From Rugalucina vietnamica (taxonomy: Eukaryota > Mollusca > Bivalvia > Lucinida > Lucinidae): a stretch of 64,000 bases of DNA. Shown here in pieces: positions 37,801 through 49,800 of the stretch. The stretch spans positions 12,463,726-12,527,725 of the forward strand of contig OZ024876.1 of NCBI GenBank assembly GCA_964017185.1. The letters run 5' to 3'. The notes under the pieces were generated by a model, which ran no database searches, was not told the origin of the DNA, and saw nothing but the letters and a program-made list of their open reading frames with translations. The position numbers and the translations under genes were made by a program. How positions within the stretch are numbered: the stretch's first letter is position 1; the number at the start of each line of letters is the position of its first letter.

Positions 37801-40800
37801 CGAAATTGTACAATATAGTCCATACCATCTCCCTTTGAATGTTTTTGCTGCTTCCAAAGGATCAAACCTTTATATTTTATTTGCTATTACTGCAGCTGGT
37901 GTTGTGCCGTGTGGCGGCCCTAAAAAGTCTCCCCGTACATCATCCATAGTGCAGATTATATTTTTATTTAGGTTCTTTGAGATCAGTAAAGATATTCAGC
38001 GTGTTCAAAATACTCACGTTTAGAAACATACTTCTAAGCAATGTTTGAAATTATTTGACCCTGTTTAAGAATATGTCTTTGATGTAGACTTCGTGTAAAT
38101 TTTCGAAATTACAGTACAATAGTCTGGCTTTCGTCGCCGGTTTTAAAAGGGCTACTGATGAGGGTTCATTACCCGAAATTGTACAATATAGTCCATATCT
38201 CCCTTTGAATGTTTTTGCTGCTTCCAAAGGATCAAACCTTTATTATATATTTTATTTCCTTCATTTTAGACATATAATTATGCTAACCTTTTGACGAAGA
38301 GTATATATCCATTCCAAGCTTCATGTATCCTTAGCTAAGCCATCCTAGACTGTGACTTTGACTTGAAAGATGAATCATTAGGTATTGTATATATATCCAT
38401 TCCAAGCTTCATATATCCTTAGCTAAGCCATCCTAGATTGTGACTTTGACTTGAAAGATGAATCATTAGGTATTGTATATATATCCATTCCAAGCTTCAT
38501 ATATCCTTAGCTGAGCTGACCTAGACTGTGACTTTGACTTGAAAGATGAATCATTAGGTATTGTATATATATCCATTCCAAGCTTCATGTATCCTTAGCT
38601 GAGCTGACCTAGAGTGTGACTTGGACTTGAAAAATGAATCATTAGGTAATGTATATCTATCCATCCCAAGCTACATGTATCCTTAGCTAAGCTGACCTAG
38701 ACTGTGACTTGGACTTGAAAGATGAATCATTAGGTAATGTATAGTATATTCATCCTAAACTTACATAGTTTTGCTGACCTTCATTGTGATTCATATTTGT
38801 ATGATGAACCCTTGTCTGATTTTGAATATGATGTTTGAGGATGTTCATCAGGTAATGTATGTTATCCTTCACAGGCTAACCTAGTCAGCCTGATTTTGCG
38901 TTTGATTTGGACTTTGATGATGAAACTCAGGTAAATTACACAATCCCTCCCTGACTAACCATTATAAGGCAAGCTGACTTAGTGTATTATTCAGATTTGA
39001 AGGATGAATCTTCATGTAATGTACACATTCTGTATTTAAAACAGCTGTCACACTATTGCGTATCTACTCGTGTATCTATGGCGTATCAAGATACGAAAGG
39101 TACGTCACGCATATGTCGTACATACATGAGCATACATAGCTCATACTCCTCGATATGTAGCTCATACTCCTCATACGCCGAGTTGTTACGTTTTTTATGT
39201 GTCCACTTAAATATTCGTAGCACTTACGTGGCAGGTCGGATACGCCGTAAATACGTCACACATACGTGGTACATGCGAAAGCAACGTGGCCGGTACGCCG
39301 TAGATACGTAGCTCATACACATGAAGGTTGCGGTTAACATGCCACGTAACCGTGACGTATGTACAGCGTACCTTTAGTATCTGCTACGTATGTGTGACAT
39401 ATGTGTTGTGTATCCTAGACTCTCTTTTCGTATTTAGAGCGTATCAGCGACATACCTGTGGCGTATCTCGCGTATCAATGACGTATGTGCTACGTATGTG
39501 CTACGTGCCTTTCGCTGCTGTGGAGTATGTGTAACATATTAGGAGTATTTCGAATATTTTGTGGCGTTCCAAGAGAATCTTTATGCTTCTATATAAATGT
39601 TTTCGTTTTTCCGAAGTCATGAATCAGATTATTAGAATCATTGATTCTCACGGTTCGGGGTGCCGTGCAAACTACGCTTGGTGTAGCCTCTGTCTTTGTT
39701 CATGTTATCTTGCGACCAGGATGGGGAGCTTGGAGATGTTCCTCCCCCCATTTGGGGTTTTGCTTCGGTGTTAATCTAGATTATCTAGATTTCTCCGGGG
39801 GCATGTTCGACCTCTGATAATTGATAACTGTAATGTGCAAATTGCATGAACAAAGTGAACACAGCCGTTTGTTCTCATAGGCACTAAAAGCAATTGGTAA
39901 AGAACAGATACGCCGCAGATAAGAATGGAACGTAGTACATATGCCGTAGATACGTCACACGTACACTTCATACGCCATACAATTACGTCACATGTACATA
40001 GCACATACGCCTTGATATGCCGTACATACGAAAGGGAAATTCCATACAAAAACAGATTTGTCACTGATACGCCACGGGAACATAGCAGGAACGTCACACG
40101 TATGTGGTACATACGTCGCTTGAACAAAATACACCTCAGACCTCGGCGTATCGAAATTCTCATACGTGAGCGATATGCCCCTGATACGTGAATGTGACAG
40201 AGGTATAACCTTTTTAGCTCACCTGAGCCATTAGGCTCACAAGGTGAGCTTATAGGATGGCCATGATCCGGCGTTCGTCCATCGTCGTCGTCTTCGTCGT
40301 CCACCATTTTCAAAGATCTTCTTCTCTGAAACGGCTTGGCCAATCAAAACCAAATTTTATATGAAGCATCTATAGGAAGGGGGAATCAATGTATATATAA
40401 ATGATCTAGGTCACATGACCAAGATGGCCGCCATGCCCATATATGGTAAAAACCCTTCAAAAATCTTCTTCTCCAGAACCAGTGGACCAATTTCAACGAA
40501 ACTTGGCATGAAGCATGGATGGCTCAAGCACTACAATGTTTATATAAATCGTGACCCTGTGATGACCTTGACCTATTTTATGGCAAGGTCAACATAGGTC
40601 GCCAATGCATTTGAATGGGGAAAATTTTTAAAATGTCATTTCAAGTGAACATCTTGCAGGAAATGGGCAGTAGGACTGAATATTGATGATTCTGAAAAAC
40701 ATTTGATCCCAGGGGCTCATGTGCCCCCACCCCGGGGCAATATACCTGTACATTACCATAATATTCAAACATCATCTCCTCTGAAACCGCTTGGCCAATC

Positions 40801-43800
40801 AAAGCCAAATTTTATGTGAAGCATCAATAGGAAGGGGGAACCAATGTGTATATAAGAAATCCAGGTCACATGACCAAGATGGCCACCATGCCCATATATG
40901 GTAAAAACCCTTCAAAAATCTTCTTCTCCAGAACCGATGGACCGATTTCAACAAAACTTGGCACGAAGCATCGATGGCTCAAGCACTACAATGTATATAT
41001 AAATCGTGACCCTGTGGTGACCTTGACCTATTTTACGGGAAGGTCAACATAGGTCATGAATGCATTTGAATGGGGAAAACTTTTAAAATGTCATTTAAAG
41101 TGAAAGTCTTGCAGAAAATGGGCAGTAGGACTGGATATTGATGATTCTGAAAAAAATTGGACCCCAGGAGCTCATGTGCCCCCACCCGGGGGCAATATAC
41201 ATGCATATTTCCATAATATTCAAACGTCTTCTCCTCTGAAACCGCTTGGCCAAACAAAGCCAAATTTTATGTGAAGCATCTATAGAATGGGGGAATCAAT
41301 GTGTATATAAATAATCTAGGTCACATGACCAAGATGGCCGCCATGCCCATATATGGTAAAAACCCATCAAAAATCATCTTCTCTGAAACCAATAGACTGA
41401 TTTCAAGGAAACTTGGCATGAGGCATCGATGGCTAAAGTACTCCAATGTATATATAAATCATGACCCTGTGATGACCTTGACCAAGTTTATGGCAAGGTC
41501 AACATGGGTTGCCTATGTATCTGAATTGGGAAAACTGTTATAATGTCATTTGAAGGAAAAAGCCAACAGGAAATTGGCAAATGGACAGAAATATTGAAGA
41601 TTCTGAAAAAAGAAAATGGCCCAAGGGCTTCATCTGCCCCTGCACTGGAGTTAAATACCATAATATTCAAACATGTTTATTGGTATATGCAGCTGATCTC
41701 AGGTGAGCGTTTACAGGACCATTGGTCCTCTGGTTTAGTAATGATAGGTTAAGATTAATTAAGATGATTCTGGCTTTGACAATAAACACACATCCCTGGC
41801 TAAGGTAAGTCTAGGTTACTTTTTCTGTGATTCAAACTGTGGATGTTTTCTTAGGTAAAGAACACATTCTATCCTGACATACTTTTAACTCTTAAGTTAG
41901 ATTTATCCTGCCCATGGCTGTGTTTTTGACTTGATCAACAACAAAAAAAAATTCTTGAAGAAGATTGATACAAGATTTTTTTAATCTTCTTTTGATAATA
42001 TGGTTGATGGATTCAATTGAATACATTCTAAAGTCATGAATTGACTATACTTGACCAAGGAGATTCCTACTGTGATGTTTTGTATATTTTGATTCTAAAT
42101 AAAGCAGTTATACTGTGATACACTTGTATCATTTTTGGGAAAATACCTATTGTCGTCATTCTTAGAATTTACATATTTGTAATATTGTATTTTTTCAAAC
42201 CAAATCCATAGATGGGTCACAGTTGCTGTAGCTGAAAATTTCATTTTATGTTTATTTAGGTTTTGAGAAACCAACTTTTGACAGTAGATGCAAAATCTTT
42301 GAGCTAGATCCATGTGATAGTTTTGGAAAAGTCTGCCTGGTTTATAGAGAAAGTAAAACAGGTATGTAAGATTTTCCAACGTCATTTGAGCCGCATTGTG
42401 AGAAAACCGGATTTTTGCCTAAACGAAAACAAAGGCGCAGATCTGATTTGCAGCACAATCCCTCTTCTTCCTAAATCCAAATTTTCAAGGTTCTAGCCAT
42501 CTTCTGTAGCTGCACAGGCCGGTTTGTGTGGGACCTGGTTGGAAATCCCGAAGACCGGTTTTCTCGCGTTGCGGCTCATGTATGTAAGGATCATTTTGTT
42601 TTCTTTTACAATTATGATGTTACCATTATTATTAAATGAGCCGCCCCATGGGAAAACCAACAATCTGCATAGGCGAAAACAAAGACGCAGATCAGCTTCG
42701 CGGTAACCCGATCAACGCCTTTGTTTTCGCTACTCGGATAGTAAAATTCCTCCTCTACTGTGTCGGACCTGTTCGGAAACCACATTGTTGGTTTTCCCAC
42801 GAGGCGGCTCAAATACTACTTTGCGTCTTGATAAAGGACACTGCCCAGGGTCAGAGGAGATCAAACACCCAGCTTTTCGATCCTGATTCCGAACCACTAG
42901 GTCACCAGATTCCCCAAATTTGAGTGTGTATGTTCAACATACCCTGTACACAATTCTTTAGTGGAAATAACCATCATGCAGTTATTCCCTATGGCCAGTT
43001 TGTTATGGTAGCGAAAAGCTGGTTGATGGTTCTTTATCTTTCATTTACTGAATCGATCTTAAAAGTCAAAGACTGATAAAACTGAGAAAACAATATTTGA
43101 GCTACAGCATCTGAAAACCAACAATCTGCATTATGCCAAACCAAAGATTACTGCATAGCTGATCAGCGCCTTTGTTTTTGCAAAACGGATAGTGTAATTC
43201 CTCTTATTGCTATAACCTAAATTTTGAGCTTCTGGCCTGCGTCTGTGACTGTACAGCCTGGTTTGTGTCAGGCATTGTTGGAAAACCAGTTTGTTCGTTT
43301 TCTTACGTGAGAGCCCAGTGTTGAATTAAGTGACAACGGGTTTTGTTGAGGAAGAAAGGCTTAAATGCCCATCAGTCCTACTCAGCTTCATCATTGGTGT
43401 TAGTGGTGCTTTGGTCATGAAAAGAATATGTTAAAGGAACCAAATGAAACATATTTATCCTGCGAAATTATCCATAGTCGCATATAATTACATGTACTTG
43501 TTTCAAGGTACGCGTATATATGTATGCACACAAAACGATCAAATTTTACAGATGAGGACTATGATACAGGTATATTTGAATCTTTACATTTATACTAATA
43601 CATACTATTGCAATATAAAGCATTTGACTGTGATAAAAATTTACAGAATCCAATTGATTTTTTTAAAAAAGAAATTCAATTTTGTTTAAAACATTGATTT
43701 TGGGTAAACGTTAGAACAGCCTTGCAAAAGCAGTTCTAACGAGAACCCACAAGTAATGTTTTAAAGCAAATAATAAGAAAAAGGAATACCCATGTACATC

Positions 43801-46800
43801 CCTTTTTAGCGATATAAAAGTGGGTTGTAAGGGGGTATACTTAACTATACACATTACTTTTGCTTTAAAGAGTTCATAAAATGATGGTAAAATATATACA
43901 CATTTTAGTTTAGTTCCATACCCCCTTAAAGGTATATGTACACAGTTGTGAATAGTCTTTTTTTCAAAATGGGAAATTTTTAGTGCGCTGTTATTCAAAT
44001 ACAATTATATTTCTTAATGAAGAACAGTGATTTTCCACATTCATATCCAGTACTAGGCATGCACCTACGGTGACCATTATCTTATGATCTACCAGTACAT
44101 TAAATAATCTTTTAGTTAGAACTTTTTTTCTATATACATTAATATGTATTGACATTAATATGTATTGTTACACATTTTCAGTACCCCTCTCATATTTGAG
44201 CCACCTCGTGGGAAAACCAACATTGTGGTTTTCGAACAGGTCTGTCACAAACTGGCCTGTGCAGTCACAGGAGATGGCTAGAGGCTTGAAATCATGGATT
44301 TAGAAAGAAGAGGAATTGTACTATCCGTGTAGCGAAAACAAAGGCGCTGATCAGCTTCGCAGTTACTGCGAAGCTGATCTGCGCCTTTGTTTTCGCCTAT
44401 GCAGATTGTTGGTTTTCCCTCGAGGCGGCTCATTTAATAGTCATACCTAGTACTAAATGTACAATATGATAACTGTTAATGTACATGTAAGTGTCTTAAA
44501 GACATGGACATAATATTGAATTCCTTGTATTGAATACTTGAAATACAATCTTGATGAAAAGAAATGATTGCCACATTTATTATATCAGGTCTGTTGTCTA
44601 TATGTTTCTTTGTCTTTCTAAGCAAAATAGTGCAAAATATTTTCCTCACTGCACCTTTGCGAATGCATACATAAGTTCCAGGAGTTTGTTTAGCGTTCTG
44701 TGTAATTGTAGTAAATAATTATTATGTTTAAACTTGAAACTACATGTACTCATAAACAAACTAGCGATGTCTTACTGATTTTTTTTCTCTCTTCAGTGTC
44801 CCTATTTTATCTGCTGCCATACAAGCTAACATGACTGTGTAAACAGCGAACTCACACAAAATTCACATGTGTTTACAAACTGTCTACAAACAAGTTTACA
44901 TGTACATACAAACTACTCACAAAATTTACATGTGTAAACAGTCTGCTAACATACAACTTAACATGTAAATAGTTTGCTCAAAAACAAGTAGCATGTTCAC
45001 ATACAAGTTGCATGCGTAAAAAGTCTGCTCACCTACAAGTTCAGTTTGTAAAATGTCTGCCAACATACACATTTACATGTGTAAAAATATATGTGGCACA
45101 AATGAAATGAGCCGCATCGTGAGAAAACCGGATTTTTGCCTAGGCGAAAACAAAGGCGCAGATCAGCTTCGCGGTAACCGCGAAGCTGATCAGCGCCTTT
45201 GTTTTCGCTACACGGATAGTACAGTTCCTCTTTTACTTAAATCCGAAATTTCAAGCTTTTAGCTCTTTTCTGTGCTTGTACAGGCCGGTTTGTGTCAGAC
45301 CTTGTCGGAAACCCCGAAGATCGGTTTTCTTGCGTTGCGGCTCAAATATATGTGGCACAAATGAAATTTACTTGGACTTAACAAGGGTATTCAAGGGAAG
45401 TTTTTTCTGGCACTTTGGTTGGAAAAAGCAGCTGTAAGAGGTAGCAGAAACGGTAATGAATGACCAGTCAGTTCTCCCTGCTTCAGTATAATAATGTATG
45501 ATGATATTAATGTTTTGAGTTAAAACATTCTGTTTTTGCGATTAGCAACAACTTTGGTGGAAAAATATGGTGAGAAATGTAGATTTTGTTGTTTGCTTTT
45601 GAATCACAAGTCAGATACAAATAGAGAATATCATTAATAGTTTGATAATCTAGTATGTCTTATTACATGTAAAGACATTGTATTGCTGTATATATCAGAG
45701 CGGAGGTATCAACAGGGTGATATTCAACAGTTTTCTTATTTTTGATATGGTTCAAACAAATTTCTGTGCATGCCTTACAAAGGCAGCTTACTTAGATGAG
45801 ATCTTACTCTAGCTTCTTGCTTTATTGTGGGACATATTTAAGCAGCGAATGACAGGCTCGCACGAAAAATAAAAACAACAATGTGGGGTTCCGACCATTT
45901 TCGACACAAATTGGACTGTACTGTCACAGAAGCAGGCTAGAAGCTTAAGAAGAAAAGGCATTGTACTATCTTTGTAGAGCAATCAAAGCACTGATCATCT
46001 GTGCAGTTACTGCACAGCTGATCTGTGCCTTTGTTTTCGCTATGCATGTTGTTGGCGGCTCATTTTTTTGTACAGATTTTGCTTTTATATTAAGCTTTAT
46101 TTGAAGGTTTTACTAGATAATATGTACATGTGCTTGTTGTAGCGTTATACAGATGTAGTAAACTTGGATGTAGATCATTGAAGATCGTAGTACTAGAGTT
46201 TATATATAATATTTTCAGTACCCATGTAACAATAAGTTCTTACTTGTCTTAGTTTGAGCCACCCGTTCCTTGGGAAAATATTTACAGGTTATTTGATTCA
46301 TTATCTTGCTGGATAGTTTTCCCTCCGTTACGAAAACTTGCCCATGCAATAAACAGATTTTTTGAGCTTTAAAAATTGATTTTTTTTTTATATTTTTCTT
46401 ATTCTTGCTCAAAACTTAGATTGTGGGTACAAGTTAGAACCGCCTCACTGAGGCAGTTCTAACGAGGACCCACAATCTATGTTTTGGAGCAAAAATAAGA
46501 AAAAATAGGCATACCCCAGTTTTGCTAATACAAGTTGGGTTCAAGGGGGTATACATTACACGGACATGTTTTCCTGATGGCTACAGATTTTTTCATTGTC
46601 AACTTAACTGTCAAACCCTCATTTACATAGTAACACGGTTTAAAGCAATAAAAAATAATTCAATAATTTAAGAAATAATGGGATTTCCAATGTCATTTAT
46701 AATTAATTTCATAAGTATTGATCTTATGAACATTGATGCTTATGAAAATACATGACTGTTTAAAAAAATGTTATTTTTAATTCAAATAATTGTTTTATAT

Positions 46801-49800
46801 CAAGTTGTGGAGATTACCAAGTGTTCATGAAGATGTTTTGGTAATGTTAAATGTTTTCAAAGGCTTAAAGGCTAAAAGAGTTAACAGATTTTATGTTATA
46901 ACAATAAGTTTGTATGTATATCAACCCTGTTTGTAACACTTTTGTTTGGCCCTACAATATTAAATAATTTTATTGTAAATAATTTTGTAAAGTTAGTCTA
47001 TATTGCGTACTTTTTAGGTTTACGCATTTTTATTGCAATAGAAGAAAATTTGTTCGAATGTTAGAGTTGTAATGGACATAGTCTTGGGCAATGTAGGCAA
47101 AGTGACATTCTTAGTTCACATATCATCTGCATAATTAGAATGACCATGCTCTGGCGTACATCCATCCGTGGTCGTTGTCGTCATCCACCGTCCACAATTT
47201 CAAAGACCTTCTCCTGAAACCCCTTGGCCAATCAAATCAATTTAAAACTTTTCCAGAATCAGAAGGCCTATGAGTTTGAAACTTGGCATGAAGCATCAGG
47301 GAGAGGAGCTCTACAACGTTTATATAAATCATGAACCTGGGATGGCCTTGACTTATTTTATAGCAAGGTCAACATAGGCGGCCCGTGCATTTGAATGGAG
47401 AAAATTGTCATAATGTCATTTGAAGAGAAAAACGAAAGTTGAAGGAAATAGGCAAATGGACTGAAGATTTATGATTCTGAAAAAAATGGACCCAAGGGGC
47501 TGGACTGCCCCCAACCCGGGCAATATACATGTATATCACCATAATATTCACTTATCTTTTCTGAAACCGCTTGGCCAATCAAAGCCAAATTTGATATGAA
47601 GCATCTATACGAACGGATGACTAATGCATACACAAATAATCCAGGTCATATGACCAAGATGGCCACCATGTCCATATATGGTAAAATACCTTCAAAAATA
47701 TTCTTCTTCGGAACTGGTGTACCAATTTCAACAAAACTTGACTTGACTGTAGCATTGTGGACTAGAGTACTACAATGTATACATAAATCATGACCCTGTG
47801 ATGACCTTGACCTATTTTATGGCATGGCCAGTATAGGTCGCCCATGACCATAATAGTCAAACATTTTTATTGGTACATGTATATATCCCAGATCTCAGGT
47901 GAATGTTTTTTACAGGACCATTGGTCCTGTAGTATTCGAGAAACCATTACCTCACATTTACAGTGTCGGGAAACAAAGTCTGTGTTTGCTATCATTTGTT
48001 TATACATCACGTGATAGAGAGCAGGTTCGAACTGCACCTAGCTTCGGAAATCACACTTCATGATAATAAAGTTCTCGAAGTGTTCTCAGCAACCAGATAA
48101 AGGCCATTGGAATTCATAATTGTTAAAGAATCAAGAATTTTAACATGTGACGTCACCGTCGTGCAAACAAACGATAACTTACACGGCATTTGTTTCCCGA
48201 TAGTGATAAATACAGAAAAACAGAGTAATTGTTTTGGGAGCCATGGCATGGCCTTGTTATATTGAAGACCATGTTATAGTGAAGCGTGTTATAATGAGGG
48301 TTAGGTATATTACAAAGTGATACACAATGTGCATAGAGTACCTTTGTATCTAAGGTGCCAGGTTACTTTTAAACAACATGAAAAATAATGTCTATATCAG
48401 GTTGTATCAAAATTACGTATACTTTCCTCATATCTTGATGCTCATGCAAACATATTCAAATTTCAGCTAGTGATAAACATGCTTAAATTCAATAGATTCT
48501 GAAGATTCTAAAGTTGTATAAATATCGGTTGATTGTCACGGAGCACGTCTGAAATGTCGGTAAATTGGCATTGTAGTTTCACCTTCTTCAAAACTACTTT
48601 GCAGATCACGGTCAAACATGTTATGTGACTTAATGAATCCAAACAAAACATTTTATACTTGCTAAAAATATCTAGAAAACAAACCATTTCTAGTAATGCA
48701 ATGAGAAAAAGCAAAATAAACGTGGTCTTTTTCTCTCAGTGTCATTTAAGGTGCGTTTGCGCTGATGCCAAGCGTATAGTGCTCAAAACACAGAGGCTAT
48801 TAATTAAAGCGCCTAATGTCATGGTAATTTTACATTGTTCAAATGCATTTTATTGTGTTAAAAGTAGTTTGAAATAGTTTCAATTTTACACGCAAGAATT
48901 AATGCTTTCTTGATAAACGTTAAAACAAAGTCCTGGCTACATTTTTAGTGCACGTGAAGTCCAACTATTTGCATTTGTTTGGAGTTTTGTGTTACTTTCC
49001 AGAAATAATGCTGGACCTAAAGATTTATTTTTGTCGCCATTCATTTTGTTGAATTTTGGGTTACGTTTGAAATTATACTGTATCAAATATTGGCAGACAT
49101 TTGCAATTTGTTTTGGGTTTTGAAGTTAAGCAGACAGATTATACTTTTCAGTTCAACAATTTTTCGGACATATCCTGCATTATGATGGAAAGAATCAATT
49201 AAACAAGTGTTGCGTTTTTAAGGGCATTGAGTGTATATTTATCTTTATAAACTTACTTCTTCTTTGTAGCTAATATAAATAGCCCAAGTATTGATGAGTT
49301 GATGAACTATGGTTTGTAAAAAATACTGTTGTAATTATCCTGGCGAAAATCCTCAGTTCCTAGCTTATCCCTTTACATTTGTCTTTTAAATTATGAAAAC
49401 ATGCCTATGCAATATATAGTCATTTTTCAGCTTTAAAACAGCTATTTTTTGTGGATAAAAAAGCTCACCTGAGCCGAAGGTCCACACAGGTGAGATAATA
49501 GGATAGGTAGGCAACCGGCGTCACTCCGTCTATCCATCATCGTCTATTGGCCACCATTTTCAAAGATCTTTGAAACCCCTTCCAAATCAAAGTGAAATTT
49601 TACATGAAGCAACTATAGGAAGGGGGAACCAGTGTGTTTATAAATAATCTAGGTCACTTGCCCAAGGTGGCCGCCATGCCCATAAATGGTAAAAAACCCT
49701 TTAAAAATCTCCTCCTCTAGAACTGGTGGCTAAAGCGCACTATATTTTCTCCAAAATAAAAAAAACTTGTGATTTTCCCCCAATATCATCGTTACCAAAA

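Noticed and set aside
48240-48310. GTTATATTGAAG / GTTATAATGAGG fragment as a second pogo-like element
   Set aside because: Too short and without a matching inverted end nearby; kept only as possible debris.
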